Part shown: positions 11,510 to 23,900 of the stretch, piece by piece | How the letters are laid out: every line of letters begins with the position of its first letter | Position numbering within the stretch: the stretch's first letter is position 1 | Origin: Euglena gracilis | Lineage: Eukaryota; Euglenida; Euglenophyceae; Euglenales | NCBI GenBank assembly: GCA_039621445.1 | Contig: CP154957.1 | Location: forward strand, 16,996,595 to 17,060,594 | DNA length: 64,000 bases | Direction of reading: 5' to 3' | The notes under the pieces: model-generated | Databases searched by the model: none | What the model was told of the DNA's origin: nothing | The model's input: only the letters and a program-made list of their open reading frames with translations | Made by a program: the position numbers and the translations under genes

Positions 11510-11620
11510 CCGTACACCGCGGAGGCCCCCGTGGAGAAGGGCCACGGCTACCTCTGCCTGCTGAGCAGCAGCAAGGTGCGGGACAAGGGGGTGCCCCTGC
11601 GGGTGACGCTGGCCGGGCCC
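11510..11620 (+). CDS. Candidate phase-0 exon, possibly 5' coding part of the MFS gene
   Basis: Between GGCGCAG and a GGGCCC|GTCCC donor, a 37-codon phase-0 exon encodes PYTAEAPVEKGHGYLCLLSS and then KVRDKGVPLRVTLAGP. The third-position G/C bias is strong. The next confident exon (14863) also starts in phase 0, so the two could be spliced together, placing this ahead of membrane segment 1 of the transporter. It could instead belong to a separate small gene with the exon at 9457. Confidence 0.5.
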
Positions 11621-11707
11621 GTCCCTTCAGCAATTCCCTTTCGGGACACGTGGGGCAAACCCACGCCAACCCCATACCTGTTCTCTCAACAATTGCATGA
11701 ATCACGT

Positions 11708-11815
11708 ACCCCCCCCCCCAAATAACACACCCCCTGGTGTGTTATTTGGGCACCCGAACTGTGGGTCCAGGGGGGGGGTGTTATTTGGGGGGGGTTATTT
11801 GGACGCTGCCACCTG
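11708..11815. mobile_element. Short AAATAACACACCCC hairpin element, family F
   Basis: C-run plus AAATAACACACCCC is followed by GGTGTGTTATTTGG and again by GGGTGTTATTTGGGGGGGGTT, giving nested inverted repeats. A relative is at 54515-54615. Confidence 0.5.
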
Positions 11816-12032
11816 AACAGGTTCTTCCCGAACAATGTTTGATATCAGCGTCGAGGATACCTTGTCCAGGAGTGCATCCCTGGTATCTGGGTCTTTTGCG
11901 GAAGAATCGGAAGAAGAATTGTTTCGGTCAATCGGTTCTGACCTTCAAAAAGTAACCTGGATGTAGGCAGCGTCTGCGTGAGCACTCCTGGACAAGGAAT
12001 CCATCTGCTGCGTTGTGCAGAGGGGGGGGTCT

Positions 12033-12334
12033 TAACCCCCCCCCTCACTTATACCCCCCCCCCGGGGTTATAGGATCCTGTTTAGTGGTTGGCCCGGGGG
12101 GGGGTATAAGTGGGGGGGTTTCAGCCTTGGCGGTTCTCTTTGCCTTCTCATGGCTTCCGGGGGGGGGGTTAAAAGTCACGGTTTAGTGGTTGGGCCCGAG
12201 GGGAGGGTTATAAGTGGGGGGGGGGGTTATAGGATGGGGGGGTTATAAGTCGGGGGTCGGGTTTATTTGGCCGCTTGAAATCGGCCCCCAAGGGGCGTGT
12301 CTTATTTGGGGGAGGTGTTATTTGGGGGGGTTTA
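12033..12334. mobile_element. C-tract-bounded element, family E (TTATAAGTGGGGG), copy 1
   Basis: It begins TAACCCCCCCCC then CTCACTTATACCC, carries internal repeats GGGGTTATAAGTGGGGG and GTTTAGTGGTTGGGCCC, and ends in GGGGGGGTTTA. A related copy is at 33991-34367. The right boundary is uncertain because several G-run/TTATTTGG modules are chained. Confidence 0.5.
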
Positions 12335-12984
12335 TGCGTTTGCGATTTGTCTGTGTTCATACATCAGTGGCATTTGACTCTTTGCCGAGCAGAAGTTTGA
12401 TCCATGCTGAGCAGGACCAGGGAGCACTTCCAAAGTGATTGGATCACTCAGAAAGTGGAACTCCACAACCGTCAGGGTCAATTGGTACCAAGGGTGTATT
12501 CCTGTTCCCCAAACATCACTCCCATCCTCATCGCTCACCCCTTCCCTGGCACTGGTCGAATTTTTTTTCGTCATCAGTGCAGTCACTTGGTTATCGTCCC
12601 CCCATCATTGTGCATCTTGGGGGTCCCAGTGGGCAGGAGGGTGGGAAAACAAGGGGAATCGGAGACGGTCCGCCTCTGACGATGACCCCCAAAGCCATTT
12701 GACACTCCTGTGCCACTGCCTGACGGGTGTTTCCTGACCCTTGTCTCCATCCCGCTGTACAGCACAGGGGGCTGACATGACTGGCTGGAGAGGCCTCCCC
12801 CCCCCAGCCCTACAGCATTGTACAGCGCGCAGGTTGCGGAGAACGGTCCGCTGCACTCGCCACATCACCGATGGTGAGGAACCCATCAGAATGGACGTAT
12901 GATGGCGATAAGCCGGAGGAACTTTCCAGAGAAAGTTGATTGCAATTGGCTGTGGTTTTTAATCATCCCCAGTCGTACTACTTG

Positions 12985-13245
12985 GCAGCCTGACCCCCCC
13001 CCCCCCCCTTGCCCACCGGCCACCCCTGAACAACGACCACCCCCCGGTCGGGGATTGCAGGCATGGAGGTGCATATGACCCCCCCTCCCCTGGTCGGGGG
13101 TTGTAGGTGGCTTTGAAAATTGGGTTTTTTTGGTACCTGGTCATACGACCACCCCCTGGTCGGGGGTTGTAGGTTGGGTGCATGTACGACCCCCCCGGTC
13201 GGAGTTGTAGGAACCCCTCAGTGGGCAGGGGGGGGGGTTGCAGAA
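12985..13245. mobile_element. C-tract-bounded repeat, family D (GGTCGGGGGTTGTAGG)
   Basis: Four modules of ACGACC + CCCCCCGGTCGGGGGTTGTAGG type occur in about 250 bp, between a C-run near 12995 and a G-run near 13232. The same design as the other families but with a different code word. Confidence 0.5.
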
Positions 13246-14862
13246 TAATTTTCTCATTAATGACCTCCAGAGGCCCTTTCAACCCTGAACCGAACAGTCC
13301 TGTCTGTGCAGTGAGTGCCCAAAAGCAATTCAAATGATGGTTGTGTGAAATACAATTTTATGATTCCTTGAAGGAATATTGGCACAAAAAGGTGATCCTG
13401 TGGAATGCTCTTTATGTTTTTCAATCGATTTTTCAGAAAGGAATTCACTGCAAGAACCCATCTCATTCTTTTGACGACCTGAAACTGACCATGTTCAAGA
13501 GTGTGTCAGGGGCACTCTGGGAAACTGTCTGAGCCCCTGATGCGAGGTCCGGTGGCAGTTAGCTGGGGGGGGGGGACCTACAAAAATCATGCTTTCGTCC
13601 TGGCTCACACCCCAAAAATAACAAAAATGGACTGACGTTTCCGTGTGTGTTTTTTGGGGGGTTTGACTTTTTTTTGTTGCCCTATTTGTGTTTTCCTCCT
13701 CCTTGTTATAACTTTTTTTGCATGGCCATGTTCGGATGTTGAGGGTTATCATTTTCGATGCGTGCGCCGAGATGCCTATGGAGAAACAGTGCGAGATAGT
13801 TGGATGGTCGTGGTTGAGGGGAAGTTATTTTTTTTGGGAAGTGATTGTTTGGAGTTCCTACTCCGAATGGAGAATGGTGTGGCATAATGGGTCCGCATGC
13901 GCCTTCCCTGCACCACGCTGTCACCCGGTTCACAGGAGGGCCGCACAATGACGTAGCCCTCCCCCGAGTGGTTCCACCCTGCCCCTCTGCCCTGCGGTGC
14001 CGGGATGGAGCTTTCGGAGCGGCGGACAGGGTTGGCAGGGCTCGTGCATCCCGGTCCCATTGACTTGTGCCCCCCCGACATTTCCCCTTGGGTGTTGTTG
14101 GGTCACTCCCATCTCTCCTTATTTGAAATCTGTACATTGGGCCTCTTCTTCTCGATTATATGCCCCTGGCCAGGGTGCTTTATCCCCACACCCATCAGAT
14201 ATCGATGTGCCATCATTTTGTGCTCGCTTTGCGTCCATAGGCTCAATGTATTGCTGTGTTGGCTGTGTTCCTCTGCTTTGTCTGTTCCTGTCCTCTTTCC
14301 TTTCCCTTGCTGGTCTCTTTGCACCTAAACCGATTGCATCTGCACCATTTCTCCCCAAAATCTCTTCCTTTCTGCCAGATGGATGTGATTCCCAAGCAGT
14401 GCAAGTAAATTTTGTCGTCCCCCAAATGACGAGGGACAAAAGAAAGTCTGGCAAAGGAACACCTTCAGCGGTGCTTGAACGATTTTCTGAAATTTTCCTC
14501 CGCGAGGCTTGTGTATTGAACCTCTGGTTCTTTTTTCAATGTAGGCAGGCAAACAGCTTTGAAATGGTGACAAATGTGTCTGTTCAAAGCATAGAAATCC
14601 GAGTATTGTCTCTTTTGGCACCCGAGAAGTTGTCTTCTTGAGCCCTGCTTGCCAAATTGTTTGACCCGGGGAACAAGAGGAAATTCCAAATGCATTCCCC
14701 TGTGCCCAGTGAACACGAAACCAACCAAAGTCTGGGTCGGTCAGGGGGTCGGTCCTCTTGCTTGGGCCAACGGGGTTCGTTGGGCCCCCCCGGCGGGGTT
14801 TCCTTTGGTGCCTTTGGGTGTGCCAGCGGGGTCCGGTCGGCCCCCGCCGCCCCTGCGGGCAG

Positions 14863-14978
14863 CCGCTGCTGCGCCGGAAGGGGAGTGCGCGCGGGGCCGC
14901 GGCCCAGCCCGACGGCCACCCGCTCGTCACCTTCGGCTCCAGCCACGCCCCGGCCGGGCGGTCCCTCCGGCCCACCCG
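14863..14978 (+). CDS. MFS transporter, N-terminal cytosolic exon
   Basis: Acceptor GCGGGCAG, donor CCCG|GTAGGA. It encodes PLLRRKGSARGAAAQPDGHP and then a Ser/Arg-rich stretch ending SLRPTR. It ends in phase 2, and the next exon starts with the single base completing that codon. Basic and unstructured, as expected for a cytosolic N-terminus. Confidence 0.65.
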
Positions 14979-17900
14979 GTAGGAACCTCCCCGCCCCGCT
15001 GCGCCGTGGCTGTGGCCACCTCCAAAGCTCCTCCATCCTCCCCCCCACCACAGCCTGTGTTGGGGGGGGGTTGGGGCCCCGGTGCCGCCCCACCGAAGTC
15101 TCGGGGCAGGGGGGGGGGGGGCGGTGAGCGGCCGCGCGGCTCCGCTGCCCACCGGAGGGCTCCAGGGCCAGGAGGTCCGCGTGCGGCTCGTCTTCAGCCT
15201 CCTGGTGGCCCTCCAGGTGCCCGCCTCCCCATTAACTGAGGTTTGTTGTACAGCGGGGGGACGGGGTCAGACCACTCCTTGACGAGGCCCCTGGAGGAGG
15301 GGGGGGGGTCCAGACCACTCCCCAGAACCAAAAAATTTTCTGGCGCTTTGCGCCGGGGAAGATAATTTTAGTATATCTTTTTTGGCCCGTTTCTCCAAAC
15401 GGTGAGCGAAAAGTGAATTTGGGGTCGTTATTAAAGCCCCCAAAATTTTCCACCGCTTTTTTCCATAGGGGGAAGGGGGTCCAACAACCCCCCCCCCCCG
15501 CTGCTAATACCCCGGCGTTGGCCACTACAGTGCCCGACCCGCCGGCCACTGCCTGTGTCCCCTGTCAGGTACTCATCCACTTCGATGCGGGAGCCATCCC
15601 CGCCAGCCTCGGGCCGGCGTGCGAGGGCGTCGAGTCCGCGGGCCGCGGCGGGCGGAGGTTCGCCGACCTCCCGGCGGGGCCTGCGGCGGGGGTGCTCCGG
15701 CTGCGGTACCTGGCGGCCGACCCGGACTGCAGCGACCCAGCGGTCAACAAGGGGATGATCCGCGACTTCCAGCCAGGGCGGGCTGGGGACCGGGGTCGCT
15801 GCGGTGCCGCTGCCGCAGGGCCGTTGTGTTGGCCGCACCCCACCGCGGGAAGCGGCGGGATGAGTTGGGGGGCGAACTGTCCGCGGCCGACTGCAACTGA
15901 TAAACCCTCAACCCGATTGCTGGTACATGGCAATGGGTTGTCCCTTTTTCATGCTTTGCACAGACCAATGGCCGCTTATCTGGAACAGAGGGTGGACAAT
16001 TTTCCTGGGGAAGGGACGTATGACCCAACAGGGGAAGGGGGCAATGGTGGAAAGAATGCTGGCAGCACCAGGCTTGGGGACATACAATCACTGATTCTCT
16101 CGACCCCCCCCCCCCTCTGGTGGTGGTGACTGTTTTTTTTTTGAGCGACAATTTTTTTTCTTCACTTTTTGGGTCTACTTGGATTCCAGAGGGGCCTCCC
16201 CTCTCCCTCCCAGTGACTGACTGGTTTTCCAAAAGTGACTGACTGTTTTTTGGAAGTGACCCCCCCTCCCCCGGGAGTCACTTCCACTCTGGGATAAAAA
16301 TTGTTTGCCTGGGGCCCTGCAGTTGATAAAACTGCAGGGCCACACGAAGACACTCCTGACAAGCAACTTTTGTCAAAGGGACCTTCTCTGACTCTCGTAA
16401 TCTTCTGGGTTAACAGGATGTGGTCTGCTGGGTCAGCCCAAAAGGGGGGGGGGGCAGGTTTTGGTTTAAAAAATCCCTATTTTGCAATACTTGGCAAAAT
16501 TCGATAGAACTTCAAACGTTTCCCAAACATCGGGTTTTTGTCGGTATTTTGGCCCCCAAACTTCCCCGGACGCCCCTCTTCACAACAGGGACAGGGTACC
16601 CCCCCCCCCGGGCAATTGACGCCCCCGGGCAATTGACGCCCCCGGGCAATTGTTACCCCTGGCTGTGCCGGCCAATTTGTCACCCCGGGAAATTGTCACC
16701 CCCCTCCGTGCTATCCAATTTGTCACCCCCCACCACAGAAGATGTCTGTGAACTTTCTTTTCGCCGACACGACTCGATTGATCTTCTGTTTCGCTACAAC
16801 GTGCTGAGAATTTTCGCGTACCAAATGCTCTGAACAATATCATAACCATAGCTGCATTTTTGCGTGTTCACTTGTGTTTCAGATGGTGTTCTTGGTCATT
16901 TGGTTTTAATGTGGCCTACATGGGTGGCCAATTGACACACCCGGGCAATTGATGCCCCCGGGCAATTGTCACCCCCTCTGTGCCGGCCAAATTGTCACCC
17001 CGGGAAATTGTCACCCCCCTCCATGCTGCCTGATTTGTCGTGTGACAATTGCCTGGGGGGAGTACGTTAGTGGGGTGTGTAAAATTCATACCTTTCAGAG
17101 GCGATTTTTTACAAGACTGTGCAAAACACCTCTTTGATTGTTATTAAAATGCACACCAGCAAATGTCGAATTCCCTGTTCTATCCAGGGGAAACTTTGTG
17201 CCTGTTTTTTGGAAGGGGTATACTTTTTGGGAGCTTGAAAAATCTGTTTTCCCCTGTTCGCGATTGCCCAACATTCTCTCTCCAACTGCCCAGTTTATGA
17301 TCTCAGGAAGTTAACCCTGGCAATTTTGTGTCACCGTTGCACCTGGCTATGGACGGTTTACATGTGGGGGGAGGGGTTTACTACTGACCTGTCCCCTAAC
17401 AATTTTTTTGAGTATTTTTGCATTTTTTTGTTTTTCCATTTTAAAACACATTTCCCAAACTGAGAAAATTTGCGAATATTGTTTTCAGGTCACAAATTTG
17501 TGAAAAAAATCACTTTTTTGATTTCTGTGTCGGCGGGGAATGTCGAAAATTTGCTTCATACTTCCTTTGACCCAGATCCATCTGGGAAACCGCCTCCTCC
17601 CTCTGCACTCGCTGGCCTGACCGGTGACAGTTTCTGGAATCGCTGTAGTAAGTCCTCAATGGTCCACACACACAAAACGCTCAACGGTGTCGGGCAAATG
17701 CAACTTGGTTGACGGTGGCTCGCTGCCCTGCGCCACCTGGGCTACACCGAGATCGGTCTGCTGCAGTCCCTGGTGTACTTCGGCTCCACCCTCTCCTGCA
17801 GGTGTGCCTGACCATGGCGGTTTTGCACGGTAGAAGTGAAAGTGGCGACCTGTATTTGTGTGGCAAAGAGCGGCTGAGTTCGGAAATACGCACATGCAAA

Positions 17901-20900
17901 CATTCCTTCGGCTGTCTTGCTTTGCACGTGGGGGCATGACTAGGCCCCTCCCCTTCTGGGAAACTGTAACGTGCTCAAGCAATTGGCAGGGTCTCCGGTG
18001 CTGGTGGACTCGCCAGGTGACACGTCCCGGGGGGGGGGGGCGACTGTGCTCCATCTTGCGCCGCAGCATCGGGGGCAGTCTGCTGCAGCGCCACAAGGCC
18101 AAGTGGCTGGTCGCGGCCGGGCTGGCGGTGAATGTGATGTGCATGGCCACCCTCGCCACCACCCACAGCGCCACAGTCGGCATCCTGCCCAGACCCCAGA
18201 CCCCCGGCCCCCAGTGTGGAGATACGCTGCTTGGCTTGGGCGGGGTAAGTTGCCCAAAATTTTTGGACGGTTTGGAGCGGGTAGGAAGCGGAAAACCGCT
18301 TCGTCCGACCCCCCTCAGATTTTTTTAGTTTTTTTGGAAGAGGCCGTTTTTAGGTAGTCTCTGACGACCGTTTGGGTTGGAGTACAGGACTTCTACAGAA
18401 GGCCGAAATGAGCGAAAACGGGCATAAATTTTTAAGCCAAAGTCGAAATCAGCGGAAAGCACCCGAAATTTTCAGATGAAGCAAAAACACGCTTCGTTAC
18501 TGTCCAGTTCTACTGCACTCCGAGGTGAAAGAAAAGCGACCTGAAATGGGGGTAGCGAGAACCGAAGGAGCAGGGAAGCGGAGATTGCCAAACACCACTT
18601 CCTTATTAAACGTCAAGAAGCGGCAATGAGAAGCTGGGAGAGGCTTGGAGAAGCTTTGTCTGCTGACGTCGGCCAGTCCTGACTCCGGTTGACAACCACC
18701 ATGCCTGACCCATGCCTCGCAGTCGGAGCACCCCCCGCCGGGCCCCAACACTGGGTGTCCTCAACTCCATTCGGGGACCCCCCCCCCCCCCGTAACCGTT
18801 GCCCGCCGTTGCCGTTCGTTTGCCACTGAGGGTGGCCCGGGGTCTGGCCTCGTCGCGGTTCGTCCTCGGCCTCGCCCAGGCGTTCCTCGTCCTCTTCCTC
18901 CCCGTCTGGATCGACGAGTACGCCCCGGAGGACAAGTGCACCACCTGGGCCAGGCCTCTTCCTTGGTGGGCCCATACCCCCCCCCTGCGGAAAAAGAGTG
19001 CGTGGGGGAGGCCCCCTGAGTGTCGGGAGGGGTCCATCCCCCACCCCAGGGCTTCCCATATACCCTGGGGACCTGTAGGAGTGCGGGTGGCAGTTCTGGG
19101 CGATAAAGTTTTCAATTTTTGACCTTTTAGTACTTCCTGAAACGGGCGCCACCATCAAGCTATTCCACCCCCCGAATGGTCATAGCTCGGGGGGTGGGGG
19201 CAGGAAGGGGTGTTGTAGCCATTTTCCCCATGGTGATTTTGGGACGAAAATCTGTCTATCAATGCCCGGTCGGAGCTGCCACCTACCACCTGTATGGGGC
19301 TGTCTCTGCATCTTGCCCCAGGATCCGTCCTTGATTTTGCACTGCATTTTTCATTTTCTCACATTATTCTATTAATTTTATTGATCTTTTCAATAAATAA
19401 ATACATTTGTTTAATTGGATATTGATTTATTCTATTTTGTATTTATTATTACTGGTGTTCATTTTTTTCAAGCTGTCTGGCATTTTTTAAATCAGGTATT
19501 GCAGAAAATCAGCACCATGGGGGCGGTCCAATGGATTTCCCAGCAGGTGGGAGGATGACAGCAGTAGGTGGGGCCTGACCCGCCCTCCCAAGAGCCAAAA
19601 GGTGGGGTGGATGAAGGATTGGCAGACCTGTTCGCCCCCAGAGGCGGGAGGCGGCCTGCTGCGGATCTCCATCTCGCAGGCCGGCGTGCCGGTCGGCATC
19701 ATGGCCGGCTACCTGACCTCCGGCTTCCTCGCCGCAAACACGTCGCTCAGCTGGAGGTTTGTCCCCCTCGTCTCCACAGGAATTTGTACTAATGAAGGGT
19801 TCAGACCCCAACAGCTCCGGAGCCACTGTGGCTTTCTCTTTTATTCTTCCCTGCATTTTTTTCCGCCTCGAGCTGTGATCTCCCCCCCCAAAAATAAACC
19901 TGGGTCTTATTTTCTGCGTCCGTTGCTGCAAACCTCCAAGGTGGGCCTTTTTTTGGGAATTTTTTTTATCTTGGATTTTTCCTTGACCGATCTAGGCTTG
20001 AGAAAATCATCATTTTCAGGGTTCCCAAATACCTGCAATTTTTTTTTTTGAGTTTCCCTCCATGTGCAAATTCGTAGAAATCGAAAACCTTTGCTCTCAA
20101 AGGTCCCAAACAGCCAGCATTACATCAAATCATCAGAAAAAAGCAGGATTTCATCGTTTTTGTGCCCAAAATGGGGCAGTAATTTTAGTAAATTATCATG
20201 AATTATCATGATAATTTATGATAATATCATGAATCAGTAAATTTCGGTAATTACATGAATTTCTGCCGAAGAATGGGTTTCCAGTAATTTTTCAGGAATT
20301 TTTTTTTCACTTTTTCATTGTTCCCGTGGTTTCGCGCTGTCAGGGCGGGGCTTAAGTTTTGATTGGGGTCCTATTTTTGGATTTTTGCTGGACAGCCTAG
20401 CGGCAGGGTTTGTGTGTCTTATTTTCTGAGAAGGTCTTAAATCTTTTGGGGGGTTAGATATTTGGTAGCCAGTTTCATTGGTGTTGCACCAGATCTGTGC
20501 CCTGGGCCAACGTCTTTTGTGTGCTTGCAGGTATGCGTTCTTCATCCAGATCTGTCTCCTCATCCCCACCGCCCTCCTCTTCATTTGCGTCCCGGCACAT
20601 TACATCGACATCCCACTGGGGAGACCGCTAGGTCACCTGTTCTGCACTGCTACACTTTGTGCCAACGTGTGTGAGATCACTCGCCAGCAGCTTTCAGGGT
20701 TGGCCCACACAATATCCACTTCCAACACTGGTTTTCAACCCTAGAAATAATGTAAAATGCGTAAAAATATATAAACCGAGGGAGCTCTCACCATCTATTT
20801 CCTGCAATACTCACCAGTCAATGAGGAACAAGCCTGCCAAAGTGCAATTCTTTCTTGTCAATTTCTTTCCGGGCAACTGTGTTGCCACAAATTTGCCAGC

Positions 20901-23900
20901 CGCCAGCCAGCACAGTTGAGGGGGGTGGCGGTGGCCCGGGGGGGGGGGGGTAATGGTTGTTTACATGGACCTGCTTCCTGCTTCACCTCAATGATGAATT
21001 TCCGAAGCTGAAAATGACCTCTTGAAACCTTTAACATTTCAAGGTGCATTTCCGCCATCCTGCTCACCCAAACCCCGTGCCATCCCCCAGCACCCCCCCT
21101 CCCCATCCGCGGCTTCCCTGCCACAAGTGACGCGGACGCTGCCCGGCTCAGCAGCCCCTACCACCACGAGAACATGGCGGTGGAGGTGGTGCTCCACATG
21201 CGGGCCGTGCTGTGCACACCGCTCTTTGTGCTGACCGCGCTGTCCCTCTCCGCGCTGTACTACGTGGTTGCAGCGCTGCAGCTGTGGGTCACGCCCAGGA
21301 CTCTGCGATGCGATACCCCAACACTGTCACTGGGCTTGGCAGGTGGAGAGCCAGCTGAATGGCCAGCCGTGGCGGAACGGCCTCCGAAGTCTGGTCTGGC
21401 GGGGCAGGCACTGGATGCCGCCCACATCTGACCCACACAGGGGTGGGTGACACTTGGCCTAGGCACTAAGTGACGAAGGCGCTGGCAGCCCAGGGTCCCT
21501 TTCTTGTCTTTCTTGATTTGCCTTTTTTGTCCCGATTTGGGCCCGTGACTGGCCGTTCCGACCTCCCCGGGTTTAGTGCCCGTCCAGCCGAGACCCACCG
21601 GGGAATACAACACCCCCTTCTCCCAGGCGTCGGTTAAATGCAGCGGTCGGCCCCTCCCCCCCCCCCCCCCCTTTCGCTGGGGCCCGGGCCGTGCCGCACG
21701 TCCACGGCCCCCCGTTCTCGCAGCCCCTGAACACCCTTGTGGTGGCCAGGGGGTGACCGGCGGCCGGTCGGATGGTACCCCCCCCCCCCAATACCAGCAA
21801 CCATTTGTGGGTTGCTTATGTTTAAAAACGCCTATTTTTTGGCCGGCCCAACGCCACTGTTACAAGAATTCCTTCGTGTCTTCCAGTCAGGGGCTGCTTA
21901 CATTTGAGGGGGGGGGGTTTACCCCGCAGTGCCCCATTGGGAAGCGTCCCCCAATGGGCACTCTTATGCCTCACTTCCCCAGTGTCTCATGCCTTTCAAA
22001 GGCAACAGCCGAACGCTGGCCCTCGGGCCGCCGCCGTTTCTCATGGGAACCTCACCGACGTCGGTGCCACTAGCGAGGGGTGGGGGCCGGGGTGCCCCTG
22101 CCTGCGGCCGGCGTTCTCCCTCACCTCCGCCACCGCCCCCGTGCTGGGGCTGCTGACCGGGGCTGGTTCATGGACCACATGTTCGGCGGGTACCGGACCT
22201 CCATCGGCCACACGGCTGAGGTGGGTGTCACGCCTCCATGCCCCACCGTCAACGCTGCAGAAGGGAGCCGGAAAGTCTTCCCTCTCCCACAACCCTTTCT
22301 TCTTTCTCTGCAATGTCCATCAATGCCTCACCAACCACCCTAAGACCCAAAGACCCCAAAACCATTGAAGGTGCCCAGGTTCTAGAAGGTCATGTTCATT
22401 TGTTCATTTGGCCATATCCGGATAAGTGTGATTCGGATGCGTTGCCTGGTCAGCAGTTGGGACCAAAAAGCCTCACCCCTCCGGAACTCCAAAGCAGAAG
22501 TCGCACTCATGGCCTTCTGAAAAGAAGCCCTTTCTTGAGTTAACAAAAAAGCGTTTTCCCTTTCGGTTCCCCAGGAAACGAGAGGGAGAACTTCGCCTTT
22601 GTCATACCACTGTCCTGGGACCTGTCTTAAAACTCTATCTCATTTGTTTGCTTGCTTTTTTGTGTTTTGGTTATTTACTCATTTCCTTACCTGCAGAGAG
22701 TCTGCCAGCCCCCCCCCCCCCATCGCCCAACCTGCCCATCATTCGCTGAGGGCTCTCGTCCGTCGTCCCATCAGGTGGCCCTGTGTTTCGGGGCGGTGGC
22801 CACCGTGGCCTCTTTCGTCGTCACCATCACCACCAACTTCTGGCCAGGGCGTGCGCTGGCAGGGGCAGAGGAGGTGGGAGAGGGGGCACCACCCGGTCTC
22901 ATCTGGTTGTCCAGTGAGCTTGATGTGTTGCTAAGAAATGCGCCAATAATTTTTTTTAAAATGGGGTCAAAATGCTTCAAATGGTGATTTGAGGTTACCT
23001 CTCAATATTTTGGTCGAAAAATTCCGGTTGCGAGGTTTTGGGTACCAGCCGGGTCCAAGACTGGACCCTTCTCCCCTTCCCTGGTCAGGCTGAATTGTGG
23101 GGGGAGGGGGGCTCAAAGTGCTCTGCCGATGAGCAAGCACTTCAAGATACCCAGATCCCCTTCCCATGACCAGGCAACCCCTTGCCCAGGGTGCAGTTGA
23201 CCACTCCTTGAAAATCGGCCTGTTCCTGGAGCTCTCTTTGGTAACCCGCCACACATGGATGCAAGAAACTCTGACCAAGCCAAATCAGGAGTTTTCATAA
23301 AAACCCTGGGGGTCTTCCTGCCAGGACATCTTTTCAGGTGCTGGCTTGAAAAAAGTTCGATGTTTTTTGATTTGTTTGTGTGCCAGGCTTTTTTTTAAGT
23401 CAGAAGAGCCCCCCCCCCCTGGGGGGTGTGGGTGGGTGGGTCGCAGGCCTGACCCCCCGAAGGGGGGGGGGGGCTGGCCAGAGGCCCGGGAATGGTTTCG
23501 GCGCTTTGCGCCGAATTTTTTTTTGGAAATTCCCCCAGGCAGCCCAATTTTTTTGGGGGGGGTCCCTCCCCGGGTCCTGCGCCGGGCTGGGTGGATGGCC
23601 CCCCCCCGGGGGTCTGAAAAAGTAGCCTTATCTGTGCTGCGAAACCTTTTTTTTTGTTCCGACAATTTCACCAACAATGCAAATCTGCACCGATTCTAGC
23701 AACCCAGCAGTCCTTAATTTCTTCGGTCAGGGTTATGTTGGTGGGAAATCCCATTCCTCATGACACACTGGCCACAATTGGTTGCTGTGCAAAATGAAAT
23801 CTGTAAAACTGAATGTTCAAATTGAAGTCATGCCAGCCACATTCATGCTGCTGGAATGATGAGACAGTGCAATGGGAATGCATGCCGCATTTTTTCCCCG

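Larger units (their letters stand above)
11816..14862. other. Non-coding interval with C/G-run elements
   Basis: Besides the elements listed at 12033-12334 and 12985-13245 I see no exon-like segment. Sequence at 13600-14640 is low-GC and T-rich with scattered short open frames of non-coding composition. Confidence 0.55.
15795..17712. other. MFS intron containing several repeats
   Basis: Non-coding intron. Contents: a GTGACTGACTGG repeat (16180-16290), the family C element (16597-17064) and a 270-bp dispersed repeat (17081-17354). I see no exon in it. Confidence 0.6.
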
